Positions 38,170 through 46,930 of a stretch of 64,000 nucleotides of DNA are shown here, piece after piece. Each line of letters opens with the position of its first letter. Position 1 is the first letter of the stretch. The notes beneath the pieces are model-generated. The model was not told the DNA's origin. It searched no databases and saw only the letters and a program-made list of their open reading frames with translations. Made by a program: the position numbers and the translations under genes. The stretch is from JAHFUA01 sp963733935 (GTDB lineage: Bacteria; Acidobacteriota; Terriglobia; Terriglobales; Acidobacteriaceae), in the NCBI GenBank assembly GCA_963733935.1, contig CAVTEQ010000015.1, positions 248,001-312,000 on the forward strand. Reading direction: 5' to 3'.

Positions 38170-38769
38170 TCACGCGGTTACGTGATGATCGTCATTCCAA
38201 AGCCGAATCACCGGCTGGGAAAGGTTGTGCTCGTAACCGAGCGCGCTCAGGCTCGCTGTGCTCAGCAGCAAATACTTGCCTGCACATCCCGAACCGACCG
38301 CTAGCCAGCAGGAAGCCAGAACCCGAAGAAAGTGGCCGCTGGAAAACAGCAGTACGTTTCCGGCAATTGTGCGGACCCGCTGGATCACCCGGTCCGCCCT
38401 CGCGCTTATTTGTGCCGGTGATTCGCCTCCCGGGCAGCCGTCGCGGAAGATTTGCCAGTCCGGACGTTCTCGAAGGATCTCGGCCAAGACCTTCCCCTCA
38501 TATTGACCGTAGTTCCATTCCACCAAGTCAGGATCGGTTTCGGCCACGGATCCAAATCCGGCCAGTTCGCAGGTTCGTGCCGCGCGCTGCAATGGGCTGG
38601 TAAACACCTTGGCAAATTTCAGCCCCTTCAGCCGCTCCCCAAGCCTTTGGGCGTTGCGTTCGCCGTTGGCGGTCAGAGGCAAGTCGATAAGACCGGTATG
38701 TTGGCCCGAGAGAGTCCATGCCGTCTCACCGTGCCGCGCTAGATAAACCACTGGAAGAACTTCACTCAT
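38170..38769 (-). CDS. histidine phosphatase, phosphoglycerate-mutase-like
   Basis: 199 residues with the phosphohistidine motif LARHGETAWTLSGQHTG at the N-terminus, FTSPLQRAARTCELAG, the acid Glu in VEWNYGQYEGK, and the second histidine in LLFSSGHFLRVLA. This is the broad-specificity branch-1 family. Size and sequence suggest a small-molecule phosphatase rather than glycolytic mutase, which normally has about 250 residues. It is 88 bases upstream of glgP in the same direction and could act on a sugar phosphate. The substrate cannot be assigned. Confidence 0.8.
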   Translation of the reverse strand: MSEVLPVVYLARHGETAWTLSGQHTGLIDLPLTANGERNAQRLGERLKGLKFAKVFTSPLQRAARTCELAGFGSVAETDPDLVEWNYGQYEGKVLAEILRERPDWQIFRDGCPGGESPAQISARADRVIQRVRTIAGNVLLFSSGHFLRVLASCWLAVGSGCAGKYLLLSTASLSALGYEHNLSQPVIRLWNDDHHVTA

Positions 38770-38959
38770 GCAGTCGCTCTCCTAACGCTTGATTTCGGTT
38801 GTCCGATCTGGTCATCCTGTGGAATCTAAGCATTCAACCTTCCAACGCACCCTGCTCACCCAGGAATCGAGCCGCATCGTCACGAGAGCTAGTTACAGGC
38901 TCCTACGGACGACAAACGTGTTCTCCGCGCATAGCGTGTCGAAACAGGTGGTGACAAGA

Positions 38960-38979
38960 GCTTGGCAAGTGACAGGTGA
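38960..38979 (+). repeat. dispersed repeat, copy 3
   Basis: GCTTGGCAAGTGACAGGTGA in the 248-base gap between ackA and the histidine phosphatase gene. It shares the core TTGGCAAGTGACAGG with copy 4. Confidence 0.45.
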
Positions 38980-39017
38980 GGTCCCCGAGGTCTCCGACAC
39001 CCTTTCGGGCGTTGCTT

Positions 39018-40241
39018 TCAGTCCGTTGTACCCACTGGAGCGGCTGCGCGCACGAGCTTCCAACATTCGGCTGCTATGGCCCAATCTTCCTCCGCCCGAA
39101 TCACCAGGACGCGGACCTTGGAATCTGCGGCAGAAATATCCGCGTCGAGAGAAGGCCGTGCGTTCCTTTCTCGATCCAGTTTCACGCCCAGGAATTCCAT
39201 TGTGCCGCAAGCCGCGGCTCGCACTTCGGGGGAGTTCTCGCCCACTCCCGCGGTAAACACCAGCGCATCAATTCCTCCCAGCACGGCGGCCATGCCACCT
39301 ATCGCTGCCTGCAGACGGTGCACGTAGATGTCGAATGCCAGCTTCGCCCTCTCGTGACCTCGTTGAATGCCGGCGAGGATCTCGCGCATGTCACTCGAAA
39401 GGCCCGAGATACCGAGCAGGCCCGATTTCCGATTCAGCACATCGTCGATCTCCTGGCCATCCAGCCGGCCCTGGCGCATCAGGAAAGTCAGAATTCCGGG
39501 GTCCACAGAGCCCGAACGCGTCCCCATCATCAAACCCTCCAGCGGGGTGAATCCCATCGTGGTATCGAGACTACGGCCGTCCTGAACGGCCGTCACGGAG
39601 CACCCATTGCCCAGGTGGCAGCTCACCACTTTGAGTGACTTCGGGTTACCCAGCAACTGGGCGGCACGTCCGGCGCAGTACTGATGATTGATGCCGTGGA
39701 ATCCGTAGCGGCGAATCCCGCTCTCGAACCACTCGTAGGGGCCAGGATAGACTGCCGCGGAGAGCGGCATCTGGCGATGAAAGCCGGTGTCGAAAACCGC
39801 CACCTGCGGAACCGTGGCCCGAAGATTCTGCACAATCTTCACGCCCTCTAGTTCGGCGCGAATGTGCAAGGGCGCAAACTCGGACGCGCTGGCAATCGCC
39901 GAGTACACCTCGGGCGTGATTACCACGGGATCCTCGAAATGCGGGCCACCATGGACCACGCGGTGTCCCACAGCATCGATGTCGGAAGCGGAAGCGATCA
40001 CCTTCCCGGTCAACAGCGTTCTCAATAAATGCCGAATGGCCTGCTCGCGTGACGAGACCGTCAGTTGTTCTTCTTGGACAATCCCGTTTGAGTTCTTCAC
40101 CGCAATCGTGGCAGTATCGCCACCCCACTCGATCTTCCCTTCCCACAGGCAGGCCGGCGGATGGTCCGGAAGAGTCTCGCCAATTTCGTACAGACAGGCT
40201 TTTTGGCTGCTGGAACCCGAGTTGAGCACGAGAATTTTCAT
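39018..40241 (-). CDS. ackA: acetate kinase
   Basis: Makes ATP and acetate from acetyl phosphate, or the reverse. The 407-residue ASKHA protein starts MKILVLNSGSSSQKACLYEI and has GHRVVHGGPHF, the catalytic FDTGFHRQMP, YGFHGINHQYCAGRAA, CHLGNGCSVTAVQDGRSLDTTMGFTPLEG in parts, and VFTAGVGENSPEVR. All are signature segments. No phosphotransacetylase or phosphoketolase is visible in the window, so the acetyl phosphate source lies elsewhere. The next gene upstream is a universal stress protein, a pairing often seen in anaerobic or overflow gene clusters. Confidence 0.94.
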   Translation of the reverse strand: MKILVLNSGSSSQKACLYEIGETLPDHPPACLWEGKIEWGGDTATIAVKNSNGIVQEEQLTVSSREQAIRHLLRTLLTGKVIASASDIDAVGHRVVHGGPHFEDPVVITPEVYSAIASASEFAPLHIRAELEGVKIVQNLRATVPQVAVFDTGFHRQMPLSAAVYPGPYEWFESGIRRYGFHGINHQYCAGRAAQLLGNPKSLKVVSCHLGNGCSVTAVQDGRSLDTTMGFTPLEGLMMGTRSGSVDPGILTFLMRQGRLDGQEIDDVLNRKSGLLGISGLSSDMREILAGIQRGHERAKLAFDIYVHRLQAAIGGMAAVLGGIDALVFTAGVGENSPEVRAAACGTMEFLGVKLDRERNARPSLDADISAADSKVRVLVIRAEEDWAIAAECWKLVRAAAPVGTTD

Positions 40242-40311
40242 GGTCGGACGGTCAGTTCAGGTCTCCCTTATCCTACTGCTACTGAGGCAACTGAGTTACC
40301 AATACGCACCG

Positions 40312-41232
40312 CTACTGAGCATGCACAATTAAAACCGGGCATGGGGCGCCGCACACCACTTGATACGCACTTGTAGACAGGTAGCGATCGGTAAATTTTT
40401 GGGTTGCAGGTACGGTAAACACCATCATGTCGGCGGCAGTGTGATCCGCTACCGCCAAGATGAGGTCACTACGCGTGCCGATCTCGGTTAACAATTGGGG
40501 AGGGCTGGTTAGTTGTTGCTCGAGAATAGTAGCCGTCGACTCAGGTTTGCACCATTCGACCTGGGACACCTGTGCGCGAACCAGTCCTGATCGGTCTTCC
40601 AGCACATCCACTGCACTCAGCCGAGAGCTGTACTTGCGGGCGAGCGAGAAAGCGTAGGATTCCGCCAGTTTGGAGTGGTTGGAAGTGTCGCTTGCCAACA
40701 AAATATTTTCAGGTCCAAATTGCTGCAATCGGGTCCGATCAGCGGAAGGCCCCACCGCGAAAACTGGACAAGAAGCGTGATCTACAATTATTTCGGCAAC
40801 CGATCCGAGGACCAGCTTCCTCCAGCCAGTCCGCCCATGCGTGCCTACGACGATCAGACCAAGATCGAGGCGCTCGGTAAGTTGGGGCAGAATCGCCGCT
40901 AGATCTCCAACCTCGACCAGAACTTTGATTTCGACATTCTTCGCCAGCCCCTTGCTGCGGAGGTCCAACTCCATGTTTCGCAGGTCACGCCAGGCCGCGT
41001 CGCAGGCGGTATGAATTGCGCCCGGCTCCGCCACATTGTAGGGTGTCGGGTCGATACCATGGAAGAGGTGCAATTCTGCTTGGTATCGACTAGCGATTCC
41101 CAGCGCATAGACGAGGGCTCTTGTGGAACAGTCCGAGAAATCCGTGCACATGAGGACATTGCGAAGGGTTAGCAGATCCCCGGAGCCGGATGACAGTTCA
41201 GACATTCCCGTAAGTACGTTCGACTCCTGCAT
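40312..41232 (-). CDS. tandem universal stress protein (two UspA domains)
   Basis: 306 residues with two Usp folds. Domain 1 (about 22-165) has NVLMCTDFSDCSTRALVYAL and the ATP-loop pattern GTHGRTGWRKLVLGSVAE. Domain 2 (about 172-305) begins ENILLASDTSNHSKLAESYA but lacks the G-x2-G-x9-G(S/T) loop, reading FTVPATQKFTDRYLSTSAYQV instead, so it probably does not bind ATP. A second ATG at codon 10 is also possible. It sits 70 bases upstream of ackA in the same direction. Confidence 0.87.
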   Translation of the reverse strand: MQESNVLTGMSELSSGSGDLLTLRNVLMCTDFSDCSTRALVYALGIASRYQAELHLFHGIDPTPYNVAEPGAIHTACDAAWRDLRNMELDLRSKGLAKNVEIKVLVEVGDLAAILPQLTERLDLGLIVVGTHGRTGWRKLVLGSVAEIIVDHASCPVFAVGPSADRTRLQQFGPENILLASDTSNHSKLAESYAFSLARKYSSRLSAVDVLEDRSGLVRAQVSQVEWCKPESTATILEQQLTSPPQLLTEIGTRSDLILAVADHTAADMMVFTVPATQKFTDRYLSTSAYQVVCGAPCPVLIVHAQ

Positions 41233-41268
41233 ATTCCACCGGTTCGGAACCCCGTTGCGCCAACCGCC

Positions 41269-41431
41269 CTACTTGGCAACAATTTCGTATCGTGCGAGGG
41301 CCTGCTGGGCCCTTGCCGCCTCACCGCCGTACTTCGCTCCATTCACGGTGTAATCCTGGTGGTCGATCGTCAGAACCTTCTTCCCACGCGCCCATGAGAA
41401 AGGACTTGATTCTGGAACTCGCCATCGGCAT
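41269..41431 (-). CDS. possible small protein gene with a frameshift
   Basis: An ATG at 41431 has GGGGAG five bases upstream. The frame begins MPMASSRIKSFLMGA and then runs into low-quality sequence ending at 41321. Dropping one base near 41385 gives about 53 residues ending GKKVLTIDHQDYTVNGAKYG and ALARYEIVAK, a much more protein-like hydrophilic sequence. The defect is again one extra base. I do not recognise the family. Evidence is limited to the ribosome binding site and composition. Confidence 0.25.
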
Positions 41432-41462
41432 GTTTACTCCCCGCACGTTGTGACTCCTCCCA

Positions 41463-42104
41463 TCAATCCAACTCACCGTTTGGCTCCTGTGCAAACCGAA
41501 GCATCGCGGCGATCGTGGAAACAGTGGCACCCTCGTTCCTCTCTTCGTGACGCGGCAGCGTAGCCTGTGGCAGGGTTGACTGCTTGATCTTATTGGCTAC
41601 ATTGCGGGCCAAGTTATGAGTGGCTCGCAAGTTGCCTCCGAAAAACCGGACGTTGCCGTCGACGGACTGTTCCAGAATGACCTGGCCGTCTCGTGTACAG
41701 AGCTGGCTGCGCACGTTCAACTTGGTAGCCCCGCTCACGGTGGTAACGGCGCGCCGAGTCTCACTGCCTGGTGTGTACTTCTCTATTGTTGTTTTCAGAA
41801 TCAGCAGGTCGGGAACGCCGCTAGCGCTACGATCACCGCTGCGAAGCACCTCTTTAAAGCGCTTCGTGGTGGGGAGCTCATGCAGCAAGTTCTCGTAGAT
41901 AGCGATTCTGAAAGCGGGCTCAAGATTCACACCGCCAGGGCCAACTCTGTCCACCTGCACGCTCCACTGCGGAGCACCGGAGATGTTGCGCTCGGAAGAG
42001 GACGGCGCCGTGGTCTGGCCAGGTAGCTGGGGCAGCCATGTAAGGAGGATCATCAGGACCACGCTGGCAAGGGCCCCAGAGCAGACTCTTTTATTTGCTT
42101 TCAT
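41463..42104 (-). CDS. exported protein, DUF4410-like
   Basis: 213 residues from the ATG at 42104, which has GGAGG six bases upstream. A start at 42182 would add 26 basic residues of poor quality. It has a signal peptide (CSGALASVVLMILLTWLPQLPGQ). The body contains AIYENLLHELPTTKRFKEVLRSGD and a C-terminal VDGNVRFFGGNLRATHNLARNVANKI, which recalls the DUF4410 lipoprotein family of Acidobacteriota, though I hold that only loosely. The start overlaps the upstream gene by 14 bases, so the two are co-translated. Confidence 0.55.
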   Translation of the reverse strand: MKANKRVCSGALASVVLMILLTWLPQLPGQTTAPSSSERNISGAPQWSVQVDRVGPGGVNLEPAFRIAIYENLLHELPTTKRFKEVLRSGDRSASGVPDLLILKTTIEKYTPGSETRRAVTTVSGATKLNVRSQLCTRDGQVILEQSVDGNVRFFGGNLRATHNLARNVANKIKQSTLPQATLPRHEERNEGATVSTIAAMLRFAQEPNGELD

Positions 42105-42678
42105 TCTCGGCCTCCGGAGTGCTTTGTTTCGCGGGTTGATCCTCTGCCTGGGTGACATGTGCACCCTTGGCCACCAGTTCATCTCTGAGGACCTGCCCCT
42201 GCCCTTTGTCTAACTGGAAAATGGCTCCGTGAAATCCGCCATTGGTGTCCAGATATTCCAGGGTAAGAGTGTCGTACTTCTTGTGCGAGAAGAGGCCAAC
42301 TACTCGTCCACCCCCAAACGGAACTGCGGTCCTGGCCACTGCCATCGACGTGCCGCCGACCTGCTTGTCGTCCTCGGCAAGAAAGATGTTCTGGATGGAA
42401 TCTATACTTACCTGAACGGCAGGGCCTTCGCCCTTCTGGAATTGCAGGGCATTTTGTTGAATTGAAAGGTTGCCGGTGGCGTTGTTCGAGATACCTTCGA
42501 GACCCAACACATGGGTGACGCGCATCGTAGAACCGGCGGCCGAACTTTCTGCTCCGGGGGGATTTTGCGCAATCAGGGCCATGCTGAACCAAACCGACAG
42601 CATCAGACACGCTAGTGTCCGACCAATCAGGAAGTGAGCATCCGGCGTTCGTTCCGACGGAGCAGGGCTGCTATTCAT
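42091..42678 (-). CDS. exported protein of unknown function
   Basis: 195 residues with an N-terminal signal sequence (TLACLMLSVWFSMALIAQ). The mature part has VTHVLGLEGISNNATGNLSI, then a beta-rich domain (VQVSIDSIQNIFLAEDDKQVGG, SHKKYDTLTLEYLDTNGGFHGAIFQL) and a Glu/Lys-rich tail. The pattern resembles pleckstrin-like or GRAM-like beta domains found in acidobacterial secreted proteins, but no function is known to me. GGAG lies seven bases before the ATG. It is paired with the DUF4410-like gene by overlap. Confidence 0.55.
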   Translation of the reverse strand: MNSSPAPSERTPDAHFLIGRTLACLMLSVWFSMALIAQNPPGAESSAAGSTMRVTHVLGLEGISNNATGNLSIQQNALQFQKGEGPAVQVSIDSIQNIFLAEDDKQVGGTSMAVARTAVPFGGGRVVGLFSHKKYDTLTLEYLDTNGGFHGAIFQLDKGQGQVLRDELVAKGAHVTQAEDQPAKQSTPEAENESK

Positions 42679-42978
42679 GTTTTCTCTCCAAGGCCGACTC
42701 CTCCGGGATCTCTTCCATTGTCGAGGGGCCCAACCAAGTTCGTACCTGATGCTTCAAGCATTTAAGGTTCCATATCCCCAGGGAGTGCACCAGGCGGGAG
42801 AGCAGCCCAACGTGAGCGGCTTAGTGGAGCTAGCCACGACGGGACCGCAAACCGTCAAGGTCCCGACGCGACAATAATTTGGCAAGTGACAGGCACCCGA
42901 GGCAGCGCTAAGCATAATGGGACTCCAGGTAGCCGCGCCTGCTTACCTAAAAAGCCAACACCCCGCTGCTTTCACCGA
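42679..42978. other. intergenic stretch with one dispersed repeat
   Basis: 300 bases upstream of the 42091-42678 gene. It contains repeat copy 4 (42877-42896) and no gene I can support. Confidence 0.4.
42877..42896 (+). repeat. dispersed repeat, copy 4
   Basis: ATTTGGCAAGTGACAGGCAC, sharing TTGGCAAGTGACAGG with copy 3. Intergenic. Confidence 0.45.
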
Positions 42979-43332
42979 TTACTTGGACTGCTTGGCCTCG
43001 GTAGCCGGCTTTCGGCTCACGATCGGCACTTCGAACGACTGCCCCAATAGGTCGTTGTACGTAATCGTCTTCTTCCCGACCAGAACCAGAACTTCGCGTC
43101 CGGCAGCATAGTTCACGGTGTTCATGCCGAGCGGTGGCGTGTATAGCACCACGTAGAGGGTGTCGCCGACTCTCAGTGAGACGTCGTAGCTGGTGGCATC
43201 AGAACGGGCCTCGCCCGCAGACTGATGAGGTTTGACGGCAGTGATCGTGGCCACCTGGTACTTAGGGGCGGATTGACCAAAAGCCGAAACAGTCGATAGA
43301 CACAGAAGGATCACGCTCACTACTTTCAGCAT
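42979..43332 (-). CDS. small exported protein, unknown
   Basis: 117 residues from the ATG at 43332, with AGGAG six bases upstream. It has a signal peptide (LKVVSVILLCLSTVSAFGQ). The mature domain has KYQVATITAVKPHQ, YDVSLRVGDTLYVVLYTPPLG and GREVLVLVGKKTITYNDLLGQSFEVPI, an all-beta layout. Proteins of this kind, starting with K.Q.ATI..V, are common in Terriglobia genomes, but I know of no function. Third of a run of small secreted proteins. Confidence 0.55.
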   Translation of the reverse strand: MLKVVSVILLCLSTVSAFGQSAPKYQVATITAVKPHQSAGEARSDATSYDVSLRVGDTLYVVLYTPPLGMNTVNYAAGREVLVLVGKKTITYNDLLGQSFEVPIVSRKPATEAKQSK

Positions 43333-43806
43333 GCATTGCTCCTCTCCGCTGCGATTACAGTGCCCGTACTGCCACCACCTCATGACCGGGAGCCCACTCA
43401 CGGTGGATCAAACAGTCTCACGATCCGAGCGAGGTCTTCTGCTTAGTAGTGCGGGCCCTTGTGCCGGGATTATATCCCTCCAGCCTGCCTCTTTCTGAGC
43501 ATTCAAGATTCCGACCTGAGGCAGCACTGCCACGCACAGAATCCATTTGTCCGCAAAAGAAGGCTCATCCGTTTGGCAATTCTGTCTCACGTCTCCCATT
43601 TGGCATTGCGATTGCTGTTATGCGCTAAGCGAGGCGGCAGCCGGTAGGTGGCCAGACGAGCTCCGTAGCAAACCAGCGCGGAGCGCTTGGAAAGCGGCAA
43701 ACACCCGCGGCAAGTTTACCGTCGTACGCATTTCTTGGCTGCGCCTCGCATGGTTCCACTTGGCATTCCTCTTACAGGAGCATTCGGCGCGGTTAGGAGA
43801 GCAAAC
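43333..43806. other. intergenic region with a sigma-54-like promoter
   Basis: 474 bases without a supported gene, between the exported protein (minus) and the Cys-rich small protein (plus). The notable element is the sigma-54 promoter match at 43601-43616. Confidence 0.4.
43601..43616 (+). promoter_or_regulatory. sigma-54 promoter candidate
   Basis: TGGCATTGCGATTGCT: the -24 box TGGCA (43601-43605) and the -12 box TTGCT (43612-43616) at the strict spacing of the consensus TGGCACG-N4-TTGCW. The predicted start is near 43627. It points at the Cys-rich 72-residue protein at 43807 and then glgB. Sigma-54 activators are encoded at 49-54 kb and 63.4 kb. Confidence 0.45.
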
Positions 43807-44025
43807 ATGGGTATGATTGCAGCAGCGGCCAAAGAACCTGACGGATGCATGATCTCCGCCATCATCAACCTGGTTTGCCCGCAGTGCGGCGGAGGCATGA
43901 TGGAATTCCGGTGCCTGGGCAGGTGCAGTAGAGACTGGCGTCCAGAATGGGAGTGGGCAAGCCATGCAATTAGGATATCCAAAGCCCAACGCCACCAAAG
44001 GTTGCCGGGAGGCTCGAGACGCTGA
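43807..44025 (+). CDS. 72-residue Cys-rich protein, unknown
   Basis: Starts at an ATG with AGGAG seven bases upstream. The middle reads LVCPQCGGGMMEFRCLGRCSRDW: two pairs, C-x2-C and C-x3-C, that could bind zinc as a ribbon, followed by the aromatic segment RPEWEWA. I do not recognise the family. It lies 91 bases before glgB and downstream of the sigma-54-like promoter at 43601. Too short for many gene finders, but the binding site and cysteine spacing support it. Confidence 0.5.
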   Translation: MGMIAAAAKEPDGCMISAIINLVCPQCGGGMMEFRCLGRCSRDWRPEWEWASHAIRISKAQRHQRLPGGSRR

Positions 44026-44116
44026 ATGATACCGACCGCGACAAAGCTAATTCCTGGCTGAGTGACGAGAGAAGCCCGGTCAAATCGGCCACACCATCGT
44101 CACCGGTAACCCCTCA

Positions 44117-46053
44117 ATGACAGAGACTGTTGATAGCCCAGTTCCCAGCACGCGTTCTGATGTCCGCCTGCTGACCGCGCAGGACCTGTATCTTTTTAAC
44201 GAAGGACGTCACTTTCGCGCCTACAACAAGCTGGGCGCTCACCTCGGAAATCAGGGCGACACGCCGGGAACGTATTTCAGCGTGTGGGCGCCGAACGCGC
44301 GAGAGGTCAGCGTAATCGGCAGCTTCAATCAGTGGGACGACCGCAAGCACCGATTAAGCCCTCGCGGGAATTCCGGGATTTGGGAGGGACTTGTCCCGGA
44401 AGCAAAAAAGGGGGACTTGTACAAGTTTCGCATCCACTCCCACTACCAGGACTATGTTGTCGACAAAGCGGATCCCTTTGGCGTGTGGCATGAGAAGCCG
44501 CCGAGCACGGCATCCGTGATCTGGGACCTGGATTATCAATGGTCCGATAAAGAGTGGATGGACAAGCGGCAGACCAGAAACTCTTTGTCGGCGCCGATTT
44601 CGATTTACGAAGTTCACCTGGGGTCGTGGAGACGCGTACCGGAGGAGAACAATCGGCCGCTAACCTATCGTGAACTGGCGTGCATATCTGCCCGAATATG
44701 CGCAGCACTTGGGCTTCACGCATGTGGAACTCTTGCCGGTCATGGAGCATCCCTTCTATGGCTCGTGGGGATACGAAACAACGGGCTACTTCGCACCGAC
44801 ATCACGATATGGCACCCCGCAGGATTTCATGTACCTGGTCGACTGCCTGCATCAGCATGGCATCGGAGTGATCCTCGACTGGGTGCCTTCGCACTTTCCT
44901 TCCGACGCTCACGGCCTGGCGTATTTTGACGGCACCCACCTGTTCGAGCATGCAGACCCGCGCCGGGGATTTCATCCGGATTGGAAAACCGACATCTTCA
45001 ACTATGGTCGGAACGAGGTGCGCAGTTTTCTGATCTCCAGCGCGATGTTCTGGCTGGATCGATATCATGCCGATGGATTACGAGTAGACGCGGTGGCCTC
45101 CATGCTTTATCTGGACTATTCGCGCAAGCCGGGCGAGTGGCTTCCAAACCAATACGGAGGTCGCGAGAATCTGGAGGCCATTGATTTTCTGCGGCAGTTC
45201 AACCAGGAAGCGTATGCCGAGCATCCTGATATTCAGACTTTCGCGGAAGAGTCGACGGCATGGCCGATGGTGTCGCGGCCGCTCTATGTCGGTGGGCTGG
45301 GCTTTGGTCTGAAGTGGGATATGGGATGGATGCACGACACGCTGGAGTATTTCCAGCACGATCCTATCCATCGCAAGTATCACCACAACAAGCTGACCTT
45401 TCGAACGCTTTACCAGTTCACAGAAAACTTTGTGCTGCCGCTCTCGCACGACGAAGTCGTATATGGGAAGGGGTCGCTGATCGGAAAAATGCCGGGCGAT
45501 GAATGGCAGAAGTTTGCCAACCTGCGATTGCTCTACGGGTACATGTACGCGCAGCCGGGAAAGAAGTTATTGTTCATGGGAGACGAGTTCGGACAGGTGC
45601 GAGAGTGGGCGCATGATAGCAGCCTGGAGTGGCATCTGTTGCAAGTATCCGGTCCACAGCGGATTGCAACGCTGGGTCGGGCAGTTGAACCAGGTTTATC
45701 GAGAATATCCGGCTCTGCACGAACTCGACAACGACCCGGCTGGTTTCGAGTGGATTGACTGCAACGACAATGAGAACAGCACGATTTCGCTGCTCCGGAA
45801 AGGAAAGTCTCCGCAGGACCGGGTTGTGGTGGTGTGCAACTTTACTCCGGTGCCGCGGTTGGGCTATCTGGTGGGAGTTCCCTCGGGAGGGTTCTGGAGA
45901 GAGTTGCTAAACAGTGATGCAAGGGAGTACGGAGGCAGTGGAATGGGAAACCTTGGAGGTGTACATGCGAAGCTGCGACCTGTCCATGGACGCCCTTACT
46001 CGCTTGAACTCACCTTGCCTCCGCTGGGCGCGCTTTTTCTCAAAGCCGAATAA
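44117..46053 (+). CDS. glgB: 1,4-alpha-glucan branching enzyme (two frameshifts)
   Basis: Introduces alpha-1,6 branches into glycogen. CBM48 domain: YFSVWAPNAREVSVIGSFNQWDDRKH. GH13 barrel: GFTHVELLPVMEHPFYGSWGYETTGYFAP in parts, GVILDWVPSHFP, nucleophile DGLRVDAVASMLYLDYSR, acid in FAEEST and LSHDEVVYGKGS. The frame breaks twice: an extra T at 44681 (restoring LAAYLPEYAQHLG) and an extra G near 45645 (restoring LLQYPVHSGLQRWV). The repaired length is 644 residues, normal for bacterial GlgB. It lies apart from glgP/glgX, on the other strand. Confidence 0.92.
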
Positions 46054-46134
46054 CTGGCATTGTACCGAGCGATGAGCTCGCCCCAAATTGTCTTTTTTCA
46101 TGTACGCTTAGGCCGTCTTCTTAAGGAGGTCTTT

Positions 46135-46692
46135 ATGACAGACTACACTCCGGCCCAGATCGCGCACCACGCTTCAACATGGTCAACCGTGTGGGGCGTC
46201 TTGCTGATTGTCTTCGGCATGCTGGCGGTCGGTTCGCCCTTTCTCGCCGCCGTGGCGGTCAGCGTGGTTCTGGCTTGGCTCATCATTTTGGCAGGCGTAG
46301 TCCACCTGATCCTCGCCTTTTCGGCCCACCGAGCTGGCAGCCTGATCTGGAAGCTGTTAGTCGGGCTCGCGTATGTGTTGTTCGGTGGATACCTGATCAT
46401 GCATCCAGTGCTCGGTGTGACATCGCTTACTTTACTGCTGGCATCGCTCTTCCTGATTGAAGGCATCTTGAACATCGTTATGTTTTTCAAGATGCGCTCA
46501 GTGGGAGGATCAGGCTGGGTGCTGGTTGACGGGATCATTACCCTTCTGTTGGGGCTGATGATCTACCTCCAATGGCCGTCGAGTTCCGCCTGGGCGATAG
46601 GCACCTTGGTCGGCGTGAGCATGATCATCAGCGGCGTTACGCGGGTGATGCTGTCGTTGGCGGTGCGCAAGGCCACGGCTGCGGTGGCATAG
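46135..46692 (+). CDS. HdeD-family (DUF308) membrane protein
   Basis: 185 residues with six hydrophobic helices in three pairs, each resembling the DUF308 repeat: WGVLLIVFGMLAVGSPF, KLLVGLAYVLFGGYLIMHPV and GWVLVDGIITLLLGLMIYLQWP. E. coli HdeD is linked to acid resistance at high cell density. Function here is inferred only from the family. The start at 46135 is preceded by AAGGAGG (46123-46129), an ideal site. It follows glgB by 81 bases. Confidence 0.82.
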   Translation: MTDYTPAQIAHHASTWSTVWGVLLIVFGMLAVGSPFLAAVAVSVVLAWLIILAGVVHLILAFSAHRAGSLIWKLLVGLAYVLFGGYLIMHPVLGVTSLTLLLASLFLIEGILNIVMFFKMRSVGGSGWVLVDGIITLLLGLMIYLQWPSSSAWAIGTLVGVSMIISGVTRVMLSLAVRKATAAVA

Positions 46693-46930
46693 TTACCGTT
46701 GTTCCAGTGAACCACCCTGACTGACAACTGCCACGGAGCCTCGTGACCGTTGTCCAGGCTGTCCTATGTCTGCAAACCGGAGAACGCAAATGCGCCTTGC
46801 GACAATAGCGCTGCTGTTCATGGGACTCAGATGGTCGAGCCGCGAGCCAGGCTGGAGCTAGTGCGCCTGAGCACGACCGCTGATTTCTCACGACGATCAC
46901 CTGAGCCCGAGTAGATTGTTTCAAAAAGAG

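Noticed and set aside
30900..42900. Dispersed repeat as a series of sigma-54 promoters (it contains TTGGCA)
   Set aside because: No TTGC at the right distance in any of the four copies.
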